In this document: positions 1-6,477 of the stretch, piece by piece
Position numbering within the stretch: the stretch's first letter is position 1
Layout of the letters: every line of letters begins with the position of its first letter
Assembly: GCA_016926135.1 (NCBI GenBank)
Contig: JAFGPH010000580.1
Span: forward strand, 1-11,721
From: Deltaproteobacteria bacterium
GTDB taxonomy: Bacteria; Desulfobacterota; DSM-4660; Desulfatiglandales; HGW-15
Direction of reading: 5' to 3'
DNA: 11,721 bases
Position numbers and translations under genes: made by a program
The notes under the pieces: model-generated
Told to the model about the DNA's origin: nothing
The model's database searches: none
What the model saw: the letters and a program-made list of their open reading frames with translations, nothing else

Positions 1-12
1 CAACGGGGAACG

Positions 13-27
13 GCCTCCCGCTGAGGC
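13..27. other. Small inverted repeat near left edge
   Basis: GCCTC at 13-17 and GAGGC at 23-27 form a 5-bp stem with a 5-base loop in the 88 bases downstream of the leftward lipoprotein gene. There is no T-run on either side, so I do not call it a rho-independent terminator. Nothing else in bases 1-88 looks like a gene. Confidence 0.3.
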
Positions 28-88
28 AAGTAGTCGGTGAAAAGAGTGGGCGCCTCATGCTCACGCTATATACTCGCTTGATTTGGGG

Positions 89-466
89 CTAGGAGGTTGG
101 CCTCTTCGTCCAGACGATATACTTCTGGTTCTTGAAACAGATGACCGGCCCCTGTTCGGTCTTGGAGTAGAACAGGGAGAGCCTGTAGCGCAGGCCTTCC
201 CTGTTTTCGTAGTGGATGGTGTAGAGGATGTTTCCGCCGTCCTGTGCCCTATCGATTTCCCTGATGTAGTATATGTCCGTGAAGGCCAGCCCATTCTCAA
301 AGATGATCTTCTTTGCCGTGATCTGAAAGGTGCACCTCTCGTATCGGGGCTCGTCCGTTTCCCAGACGCCGCGCAGATCATCCAGGGTGGCGACTGAGGG
401 ACGGTTCTGGCATGCGCTCAGGGACAGCACCAGAAGAAATGCCAGAACGATCGATCTCTTTGTCAT
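89..466 (-). CDS. Small lipoprotein of unknown function
   Basis: A 125-residue protein with a bacterial lipoprotein signal: Lys3-Arg4, a hydrophobic stretch at about residues 5-16, then a lipobox LSAC ending at Cys19. The residue after the cysteine is Gln, not Asp, so outer-membrane sorting is likely (inference). The mature part of about 107 residues is rich in alternating hydrophobic and aromatic positions (WETDE, YYIREID, YTIHYENREG, NQKYIVW). This suggests a small beta-rich, lipocalin-like fold, but I recognise no named family. I chose ATG at 466 because AGGAGG (472-477) lies 5 bases upstream; an in-frame GTG at 472 overlaps that ribosome site and is unlikely. It follows the HD-GYP gene by 60 bases on the same strand and is probably its last co-transcribed gene. 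Confidence 0.8.
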   Translation of the reverse strand: MTKRSIVLAFLLVLSLSACQNRPSVATLDDLRGVWETDEPRYERCTFQITAKKIIFENGLAFTDIYYIREIDRAQDGGNILYTIHYENREGLRYRLSLFYSKTEQGPVICFKNQKYIVWTKRPTS

Positions 467-526
467 GGCCACCTCCTTTCTCGCTCCCCTCCACGCGCTC
501 GCTCCCGAAAGGGGAGGGAATGCTCT

Positions 527-2686
527 CTAAGGGCGTGCACCCAGGGCCAGAAGGTCCTGCGGCTCGGAACCCTTCCCTGCCGCGCTGTCTTTACGGACGA
601 TCACCCTGAAAAAGGCCTCCACTACGGCGGGGTCGAACTGCCGGCCGCTCTCCTCCCGAATGATCGCGAGGGCGCGGTCCCGTTTCATCCCTTCCCGGTA
701 AGGCCTGTCCGAGACGAGGGCGTCAAAGACATCCGCTACGGCGAGGATGCGCGCCCCGAGGCTGACCCTGTCACCTGAGAGCCCTTCGGGGTAACCTTTT
801 CCGTCGAATCGCTCGTGATGGTGCAGAACCAACTCCATGACCGCCCCGTAGTTCTTAATGGGTTCCAGAATCCTCATCCCCAGGGACGGGTGCTTCTTGA
901 TGATCTCGTATTCTTCCCGGGTGAGCTTTCCCGGTTTATCGAGGATATCCGAAGGGATCCCGATCTTCCCCACGTCGTGCAGAAGCCCTCCCCTGTGCAG
1001 ATTCAGGAGATCCGTCGGGTCCAGCGTGAGTTCCCTCCCGATCTCGATGGCCAGTTCGGTGACCCTTTCCGAATGCCCGCCGGTCCAAGCGGATTTGGTG
1101 TCCACGGCACGGGCCAGGGAAAGCAGGGTGCCCCAGCTGAGTTCCTCGAACTGCTCCATCAGTTGCGCATTCGAAAGGGCAACACCCACCTGGTCTGCGA
1201 TCTGACGGGCGAGGAGATAGTCTTCCTCGTCCATCACCGGCGAGACGAGATAGGCCAGGCTGACGATGGCGGAGAGTCTTTCGTGGGTAAAGATGGGCAG
1301 AACCAGAAACGAGCGGTACCCCCGCCTGACCAGGGGGTGAAGGTACTCGGGCAGGTCTTCACCGGGACGGCCGATAAGCTGCAGGGGTTGCCGCCTCAGT
1401 CTGTGGATGTGTTCCGGCAAGACCCGAACCGCCTCCACCAGCCTCACCGAGGCTGGTCTTGCGCTTCCGACGTAGCACTGTGCCTTCTCGGCCGAATTCC
1501 GGTCCGGGATGACCATTCCCACAAGGTCGCAATGGAACAACTCCCTGATATGGGTGAGGGTGGTGTCTACGACCCTGTCGGTTTGCAGGGTCGAAAGGAC
1601 GGCTCGATCGATCTCGCCCAGGGCGGCGAGGGCGCTGAACTGGATCCCCAGCCTCCTGGCCATGTGGTTGAAGGCGTGGCCCAGTTCTTCGAATTCGTCC
1701 CCGCTCTCAATGACCACGCGGGTGTCGAAACGGCTCTTCGCAATCTGAGAGGTCCCTTCCTTGAGGCGCTGAAGGGGGTGAAGGCTCCTGCGGATCTGAA
1801 GGATCGTCAGGAAGAGAACGACCCAGAGGGTGAGGAGGACCACGAGAAAGAAAGTCTTCTCGAAATCGGCCATGGGCGAAAAGACTTCGGCCTTGGACTG
1901 GCTCATGACCACAGTCCACCTGGGATCGTGGAAACGGAACTTCAGGAAGAGGGACCAGTAACAGCCCAGGTAATGCCGGTCGGTGTCGGACCATTCGAAC
2001 CGGCCTGTGGGTGCGTTCTTCATCCCAAGCCGGAGTTTTTCAAAGAGAGAGGCGTTGGGGGGGGCGGAGCTGAAGAGGGGGGTGCCGGTGGAGTCCAAAA
2101 CACACGCCTCCGTGAGAGCGGGCAGGGTGTTGTTCTCCAGCATGCCCCAGAGATAGAGGGGGTTCACATCAGCCACCACCAGTCCGTCCTGCAGATTGCC
2201 TTCGTGGAGGGCCCTGACCATGAGGATGTGACCCCCCCTCCCCGCTCGAAGAACCTGGAGCAGGCATTTTCCTGTGCGGAGGTGCCGGTACCCTTCTTCG
2301 CTGATCGGTCTTGGAACCGGGGTCTCTTTGAACAGGGGGACCCGGTTCCCGGATGCCTGAAGCAGGCTTATCCCGTTGAATCGTTCTCGCTGGCCTTCGT
2401 TGCGGCCCTTCCGGAGCGCAATACGAGACGGGCCTGTCTGCTCATCCAGACTTGAGGTGAGAAGGCCGATTTCCCCTTCGAGAAAGAGCAGGCGTTCCAT
2501 GATGGCCATCCCCATGGCCCTGCTTGCCTGGTGAAGCCTCTTCTGGCTCTGCTCGTTGACCTGCCGGGTCACATGGGAGAAGGAGAGTATGGCGAGGGCT
2601 GCAACGGGCAGGAGGGCACAAGAGATGAAGAGCAGGAAAAACCGCCTGCCGAGCCTGCTTCTGATGAAGATGAGATCCAAATACAC
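527..2686 (-). CDS. Membrane HD-GYP phosphodiesterase with periplasmic sensor, HAMP and GAF domains
   Basis: A 719-residue inner-membrane signalling protein. Transmembrane helix 1 is at about 15-36, a periplasmic Cache-like sensor region at about 37-275, helix 2 at 278-298, HAMP at 299-350, GAF at about 355-508 and HD-GYP at about 518-695. The HD-GYP motifs are intact: His538 in GGHSERV, His570-Asp571 in LLHDVGKIGIP, His599 in KKHP, HHHERFDGKGYPEGL at 622-636, and ADVFDAL at 651-657. The family hydrolyses cyclic di-GMP to pGpG or GMP with a bi- or trinuclear metal centre, so this copy should be active (inference). The sensor ligand is unknown. The start is GTG at 2686 behind a G-rich site (CGGGGG), only 14 bases after the pseudopilin stop, which suggests co-transcription. 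The stop is TAG. It faces the divergent multi-MshEN ATPase, whose repeats may read the same nucleotide. Confidence 0.92.
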   Translation of the reverse strand: MYLDLIFIRSRLGRRFFLLFISCALLPVAALAILSFSHVTRQVNEQSQKRLHQASRAMGMAIMERLLFLEGEIGLLTSSLDEQTGPSRIALRKGRNEGQRERFNGISLLQASGNRVPLFKETPVPRPISEEGYRHLRTGKCLLQVLRAGRGGHILMVRALHEGNLQDGLVVADVNPLYLWGMLENNTLPALTEACVLDSTGTPLFSSAPPNASLFEKLRLGMKNAPTGRFEWSDTDRHYLGCYWSLFLKFRFHDPRWTVVMSQSKAEVFSPMADFEKTFFLVVLLTLWVVLFLTILQIRRSLHPLQRLKEGTSQIAKSRFDTRVVIESGDEFEELGHAFNHMARRLGIQFSALAALGEIDRAVLSTLQTDRVVDTTLTHIRELFHCDLVGMVIPDRNSAEKAQCYVGSARPASVRLVEAVRVLPEHIHRLRRQPLQLIGRPGEDLPEYLHPLVRRGYRSFLVLPIFTHERLSAIVSLAYLVSPVMDEEDYLLARQIADQVGVALSNAQLMEQFEELSWGTLLSLARAVDTKSAWTGGHSERVTELAIEIGRELTLDPTDLLNLHRGGLLHDVGKIGIPSDILDKPGKLTREEYEIIKKHPSLGMRILEPIKNYGAVMELVLHHHERFDGKGYPEGLSGDRVSLGARILAVADVFDALVSDRPYREGMKRDRALAIIREESGRQFDPAVVEAFFRVIVRKDSAAGKGSEPQDLLALGARP

Positions 2687-2700
2687 AGCATACCCCCGAT

Positions 2701-3228
2701 TCAGAAATCCGAGACCTTGCCCACGAAATCGCCGTTGCTGGCCCGAAGGATATCGTCCTGACTGATGGCCGCCGTAAGTGGGGTTGAGCTCTTTCCGTCC
2801 TTACCCAGACTGTAGAGGTCAAAATCCGAATTGAGAGGGTTCATGAACCGGTCCTTCCTGCACTTTCCCAGGCCTGAGGTCGTAGTCACGTTCACGTATT
2901 CATAGGGGTGACCCCAGGGGTCCAGCAGGGTTCCCCGTCCTATGTCGTTCAGCGAGTTGGGCAGGGCTTCGTTAGCGGCCTGAAATGCCAGGATTTCCTT
3001 TTCCAGGGTCCGTATCTCTACAACGGCCCTGGACACATTTGCCTTGTCGATGTAGGAGGAGTAGGCCGGAATGGCCAAGCTGGAAAGGGTCCCGAGAATG
3101 GCGATGACCACCATGAGTTCAATCAGCGTGAATCCGGAAGACCCCTCGCAGCCGTGCAGGCGACCGAAAAGAAGCACGAGCCACGTGCTGGGAGATCTTC
3201 TCGGAATATGACTGTGAAATGACTTCAT
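2701..3228 (-). CDS. GspG-like type II pseudopilin (prepilin-type protein)
   Basis: A 175-residue prepilin. The class III motif [14 protein letters not shown] is seen, with cleavage predicted after Gly32, so mature Phe is methylated and Glu5 is present. The mature protein of about 143 residues has the usual GspG length. The GspG-type C-terminal region is present: [10 protein letters not shown] (about 102-111), [10 protein letters not shown] (136-145), and then DDI, comparable to the calcium-binding end of major pseudopilins. It would assemble into a short periplasmic fibre in a type II secretion-like or type IV pilus-like machine. The start is uncertain. ATG 3228 has GGGGG only 3 bases upstream and gives a long 32-residue leader; a TTG at 3252 lengthens it, while a GTG at 3177 gives a normal 15-residue leader but has no ribosome site. 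It lies 14 bases upstream of the HD-GYP gene and divergent from the secretion-type ATPase. Confidence 0.87.
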   Translation of the reverse strand: MKSFHSHIPRRSPSTWLVLLFGRLHGCEGSSGFTLIELMVVIAILGTLSSLAIPAYSSYIDKANVSRAVVEIRTLEKEILAFQAANEALPNSLNDIGRGTLLDPWGHPYEYVNVTTTSGLGKCRKDRFMNPLNSDFDLYSLGKDGKSSTPLTAAISQDDILRASNGDFVGKVSDF

Positions 3229-3318
3229 GAACCCCCGGCTTGAAGAGGGCAAAGGTATCGAACATGAAGCGTCGACTTGCCCCTAATAGAATCGGTCAAG
3301 CAGGGTAAGATCTTTAAT

Positions 3319-3338
3319 AGGCCCTGTGGTCCGGGCCT
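3319..3338. other. Inverted repeat in the divergent intergenic region
   Basis: AGGCCC (3319-3324) and GGGCCT (3333-3338) form a perfect 6-bp stem with an 8-base loop. It lies about 90-110 bases upstream of the pseudopilin start, so it could be a leader hairpin of that leftward transcript or an operator. I found no convincing sigma-70 or sigma-54 promoter for the pseudopilin gene nearby. Confidence 0.35.
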
Positions 3339-3495
3339 GTCTGAACGTCGGCTGTCCACCGGATCTCCCCTTCAAGGTGTTCTCAACGTCATCAGGATCC
3401 CGAGGGTATGTCAAAATTCCGGCGGTTTTCATTGTCGAGTGGTTAGGATTCCAGCCTTTGCCCGGGAGTCCTTCACGGAGTTTGACGGACTCGTT

Positions 3496-3540
3496 GAATC
3501 AGAAGATTATCCCTGCCTGATTCTTGCCGATGGAATCAGG
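3496..3540. promoter_or_regulatory. Putative activator-binding site: alternating GAATCAG/CTGATTC half-sites
   Basis: Three copies of one 7-base word alternate in direction: GAATCAG (3496-3502), CTGATTC (3517-3523) and GAATCAG (3533-3539). The last two extend to a perfect 8-bp inverted repeat, CCTGATTC/GAATCAGG, with a 9-base spacer. The centres lie at about -86 and -68 relative to the start site predicted from the downstream sigma-54 element, near where enhancer-binding proteins act. The second palindrome could instead be an RNA hairpin, but it lies upstream of the predicted start. Confidence 0.5.
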
Positions 3541-3569
3541 GGAACCGGGGAAAATGCCTCAGGGCGCCG

Positions 3570-3585
3570 TGGCATCCAACTTGCA
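3570..3585 (+). promoter_or_regulatory. Sigma-54 (-24/-12) promoter for the ATPase gene cluster
   Basis: TGGCAT, a 5-base spacer and TTGCA match the sigma-54 consensus TGGCAC-N5-TTGCW at every key position except the last base of the first block. The invariant GG (3571-3572) and GC (3583-3584) have the exact required spacing. The predicted start is near 3596, giving an 88-base leader before ATG 3684. Sigma-54 dependence implies an AAA+ activator, which is not encoded here, and makes transcription conditional. Confidence 0.7.
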
Positions 3586-3625
3586 AACCAAAACTGGGGC
3601 ACACGATATCGACCCCTGGTTTTTT

Positions 3626-3639
3626 ACCCCGAAAGGGGT
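3626..3639 (+). other. GNRA-capped hairpin in the ATPase leader
   Basis: ACCCC, GAAA and GGGGT form a 5-bp stem closed by a GNRA tetraloop, inside the leader predicted from the sigma-54 promoter. An upstream T-run (3619-3625) precedes rather than follows it, so it is not a terminator on the plus strand. It could stabilise the leader or take part in a larger fold. Confidence 0.4.
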
Positions 3640-3683
3640 GGGGCACAGATTTTCCTGAGGACAGAGGGAAGGCACGGCATTCT

Positions 3684-6368
3684 ATGGGGGATTTTCCTGA
3701 ACCGATCGCGCCTGCGGGGGAGACTACCGGCTCAAGCCCTGATGGGAAGACCCTCAGGCTGGGTGAATTGCTCGTTGATGAGGGTTTTCTCACGAACGAG
3801 GACATCGAGAGGGCGCTTGCAGTCCAGCGACAGGAGGCGGACCTTCATCGTAGGGCCTTGGGTGAGGTCCTTCTGAATCTCGGGATGATATCCCATCGGC
3901 ATCTGGACCGCATCCTGCGGCACCCCGATCTCAGGCAGTCACTGGGGTCTCTTGCACTCAGAAAAGGTCTGGTTACCAGGGAACAACTGGAGTTCAGCCT
4001 CCAGAAACAGGGTCCGGATCAATTTATCGGCGAGGTCCTCATTCAGGAGGGATTCATCACCCCTGAGGATCTTCAGGGTCTTCTGAAGGAGCAGACCAAC
4101 GCGCAAAGGCTGGGGGAACTGGCTGTGCGGCTGGGCCTGGTCGGCAAGAAGGATCTCGAAAAGGCCCTGAGAATCCAGAGAAGTCCTCGTATGCTGGGCG
4201 AAATCCTCTGTGACCTCGGCATGATCAGTTCCCTGGATTTGTACTATGTCCTGAATAAGCACAGAAAACAGTCGAGGCTGGGCGAAGTCCTCACACGCCT
4301 CGGTTTTGTCACGAAGGAGGATGTCGAGCGGGCCCTCAAGGAGCAGGAGAAGACATCGGATTCCCTGGGCGAGATACTCCTGAGAAAGCGACTCCTCACG
4401 AGACAACAACTTCAGGAGGCCCTGTCCCAGCAATCGACACTGCCTTTTCAATCCCTGGAAGGATTCACCTATACGGAACCGGACAAGAGGATCCTCACCG
4501 GGCTGGTCAGCCAGAAGTATGCGGAAAAAAATCTCATGATCCCCGTCTCCCTTGAACAAAGGGATCTGACCATCGCTCTGGTAAGACCGGAGGACATTCA
4601 CAATGCCCGGGAACTCAAGGGGCACTACAAGAACCTGAATATATCCTGCGTTCTGGTCACGCAGGAGAAGTTCAACGAACTCTTCGACATCCTTTACTCC
4701 AAAAAACTGGGCGATGTGAGACCCCGGGACGGGACGGAGCCGGATCAGGTTCTGAAGACCATCGACTTCATGCATGTTGAACTGGATGAGGACCTTGATC
4801 GGGATGCGCCAAGGGGTTCCGTTCAGGCGGATCAGGACATCGAGGCGGAGGAATTGCTCAATTTCATGCTCAAATACGCCATCGTGAACGGTGCCAGCGA
4901 TATCCACCTCGAGCAAGACCGAGAAGGGGTCAAACTCCGCCTGCGCATTGACGGCGTCCTCCAGGAGATCAAGAAGGAATGGCTGGTGAAGCGCCTTCAG
5001 GACAAGGCAGGTTCCCTCATCTCCCGCATCAAGATCGTCTCCAACCTGGACATTGCCGAGAAACGGCTGCCCCAGGACGGGGTGTTCAGGATCAACTACT
5101 ACGACAAGGCGAAGCGGAGGAAGTTCAATCTGGATTTCCGGGTGGCCACGTGCAGGGCCATTTCCGGAGAGAACGTGAATATCCGCATCCTGGACTCACG
5201 AAAGGCAGATGTGGGCCTGGAGAACCTCGACCATTCCCCTCATGTCCTGGAACCCTTCAAGATGCTGCTCAAGAGTTCGGCGGGCATGATTCTGGTCTCG
5301 GGTCCGACAGGAAGCGGGAAGACCACGACCCTCTATGGCGCCATGAAATACATCTACACTCCCTACATCAAAATCATCACGGCTGAAGATCCCATAGAAT
5401 ACAACTTCCCGGGCATCATGCAGACCCAGGTCAATCCGAAGATCGGTCTCAACTTTGCGAGACTGCTGAGATCCTTTCTCCGGATGGATCCCGATGTGAT
5501 CCTGGTCGGGGAGATCCGGGACCAGGAGACGGCCAAGATCAGTTCCGATGCCACCCAGACCGGACACCTTCTCCTGAGCACCCTGCATACCAACGACTCG
5601 GTCAGCTCCGTCTCCCGCCTTCTGGATCTGGGTGTGGAACGCTCCGAGATTGCATCCTCCCTGACCTGTGTACTGGCCCAGAGACTGGTGAGGAAGATCT
5701 GCTCCTTCTGTATCCGGGAGACGGTCCCCGACCCGGAAGAGTGGTCCCTGATATTCCATCGATATCCGTCCCACCTGAAGTTCTACGTCGGCAAGGGGTG
5801 TGAAGCCTGCGGGTATACGGGCTACAAGGGGCAGACCCTGATGTCGGAGATCTTCGTTGTGGACAAGGAAATCTCCAAGGCCCTGGCCAAAGGCAAGGAG
5901 GTGGAGGAGATTCAGAGGCTGGCGATCCAGAAGGGGATGAGGACGATGCTCGATGACGGGCTCCTGAAGCTGCAGGAGACCACCCTTTCGGAGATCATCA
6001 GGGCGGTTCCCTACGACATGATCCAGGAATTTCGCACAAGGGAACGAAACCTGAAGGCCTTGACTCCTTCGGCCCAGGCGCCGCCGGTGAAGAAATGGAA
6101 GAATCCGGAATCCTCCCCGGAAGGGAGGACATTCCTCCTGAGTGATCCAGCGGGTGAGTGGGCCGTAGTGGACGAAATGCACGAGAGTTACATGGCCCTT
6201 ACAGCAGCCACGAAGAATACCCTTGAAAGGCCGGACAGGGATCTTTTCAGGGAGTTCGTCCGTGAAAACTTTTCTCGGGTCAAGGCCAAGCATCCGTGCA
6301 GCAAGGTGATGTTCGAAATGGGTAGGAAGGGGGACAGGATCGAGATCCTGGCCGTCCCACAGAACTGA
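3684..6368 (+). CDS. GspE/PilB-family secretion ATPase with eight N-terminal MshEN-type motifs
   Basis: An 894-residue hexameric motor ATPase of the type II secretion / type IV pilus family, acting on the cytoplasmic face of the inner membrane. Residues 25-250 hold eight tandem MshEN-like motifs. Residues about 251-340 complete the usual GspE N domain, 385-515 are the N2 subdomain (ASDIHLE, RIDGVL, AEKRLPQDG), and 520-785 are the motor. Motor motifs are intact: Walker A GPTGSGKTT (540-548), Asp box ITAEDPIEY (565-573), Walker B with Glu610 in ILVGEIRD, and His box GHLLLSTLHTNDS (627-639). Zinc-type cysteines are Cys673/676 and Cys706/709. A C-terminal extension (about 786-894) has no counterpart in standard GspE or PilB, which end near the motor. 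ATG 3684 has GGAAGG 11 bases upstream. The gene is first behind a sigma-54 promoter and divergent from the pseudopilin. No platform protein is encoded nearby, so the exact machine is unknown. Confidence 0.93.
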   Translation: MGDFPEPIAPAGETTGSSPDGKTLRLGELLVDEGFLTNEDIERALAVQRQEADLHRRALGEVLLNLGMISHRHLDRILRHPDLRQSLGSLALRKGLVTREQLEFSLQKQGPDQFIGEVLIQEGFITPEDLQGLLKEQTNAQRLGELAVRLGLVGKKDLEKALRIQRSPRMLGEILCDLGMISSLDLYYVLNKHRKQSRLGEVLTRLGFVTKEDVERALKEQEKTSDSLGEILLRKRLLTRQQLQEALSQQSTLPFQSLEGFTYTEPDKRILTGLVSQKYAEKNLMIPVSLEQRDLTIALVRPEDIHNARELKGHYKNLNISCVLVTQEKFNELFDILYSKKLGDVRPRDGTEPDQVLKTIDFMHVELDEDLDRDAPRGSVQADQDIEAEELLNFMLKYAIVNGASDIHLEQDREGVKLRLRIDGVLQEIKKEWLVKRLQDKAGSLISRIKIVSNLDIAEKRLPQDGVFRINYYDKAKRRKFNLDFRVATCRAISGENVNIRILDSRKADVGLENLDHSPHVLEPFKMLLKSSAGMILVSGPTGSGKTTTLYGAMKYIYTPYIKIITAEDPIEYNFPGIMQTQVNPKIGLNFARLLRSFLRMDPDVILVGEIRDQETAKISSDATQTGHLLLSTLHTNDSVSSVSRLLDLGVERSEIASSLTCVLAQRLVRKICSFCIRETVPDPEEWSLIFHRYPSHLKFYVGKGCEACGYTGYKGQTLMSEIFVVDKEISKALAKGKEVEEIQRLAIQKGMRTMLDDGLLKLQETTLSEIIRAVPYDMIQEFRTRERNLKALTPSAQAPPVKKWKNPESSPEGRTFLLSDPAGEWAVVDEMHESYMALTAATKNTLERPDRDLFREFVRENFSRVKAKHPCSKVMFEMGRKGDRIEILAVPQN
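3756..4433 (+). repeat. Eight tandem 28-residue MshEN-like motif repeats within the ATPase
   Basis: Motifs of the form xLGE-x2-(L/V)-x3-G-(L/F/M)-(I/V/L)-x4-L-x3-L-x2-Q begin at residues 25, 58, 86, 114, 142, 170, 198 and 227, a period of 28 or 29 (33 for the first interval). Arg opens motifs 1, 5 and 7; the closing Gln is present in all except 2 (Pro81) and 6 (His193); motif 3 has LGS for LGE, and motif 8 has Arg for the mid-motif Gly. In MshE, two such 24-residue motifs joined by a 5-residue linker make one c-di-GMP site (known). Eight motifs could give up to four sites (inference). Confidence 0.85.
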
Positions 6369-6388
6369 CGCCTTGATCGGAGAGCACT

Positions 6389-6440
6389 CGGGGGCCCGGC
6401 CGTCCCCCGTCCCTCGCCGTCATCTTCCTGAGACGGGGGA
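6389..6440 (+). promoter_or_regulatory. Two mutually exclusive hairpins in the leader of the MinD-like gene
   Basis: CGGGGG (6389-6394) pairs with CCCCCG (6404-6409), loop 9. TCCCCCGTC (6403-6411) pairs perfectly over 9 bp with GACGGGGGA (6432-6440), loop 20. Both use the same C-run, so only one stem can form at a time. They fill the 109-base gap between the ATPase stop and the next start. There is no T-run after either stem, so translational control or mRNA processing is likelier than termination. Confidence 0.5.
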
Positions 6441-6456
6441 GGGGAAAAGGGAAGGG
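6435..6456 (+). other. G-quadruplex motif upstream of the MinD-like start
   Basis: Four G-runs of 5, 4, 3 and 3 bases are separated by A, AAAA and AA, which satisfies the standard G3+N1-7 rule on the coding strand, hence in the mRNA. The motif lies in an all-purine tract 22 bases upstream of ATG 6478 and shares its first G-run with the right arm of the 9-bp hairpin, so the two folds exclude each other. Confidence 0.55.
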
Positions 6457-6477
6457 AAAAAGCGAACAAGGATTTTC

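Noticed and set aside
484..516. Terminator between the HD-GYP gene and the lipoprotein gene
   Set aside because: CTCCC/GGGAG (502-516) is a short stem without a T-run on the minus strand and lies close to the lipoprotein ribosome site; co-transcription is simpler.
815..2455. Long open frame on the plus strand (about 546 codons) opposite the HD-GYP gene
   Set aside because: It mirrors a gene with clear TM, HAMP, GAF and HD-GYP motifs; its translation is low-complexity and Gly/Pro/Glu-rich with no recognisable domain, as expected of an antisense frame in GC-rich DNA.
3130..3160. Lipobox-like LHGC in the pseudopilin leader
   Set aside because: His at the -2 position and the immediately following prepilin peptidase motif make a lipoprotein signal very unlikely.
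3581..3672. Cyclic di-GMP riboswitch (GEMM-I) in the ATPase leader
   Set aside because: GCAAACC, a GAAA loop and GTGGGGCACAGA superficially echo GEMM-I, but the conserved ACGCACAGGGCAAACC and GGGACGCAAAGCCUCCGGCC blocks are missing and the spacing is wrong.
5196..6293. Long antisense frame opposite the ATPase gene
   Set aside because: It overlaps the Walker and His-box coding region on the other strand and shows no domain of its own.
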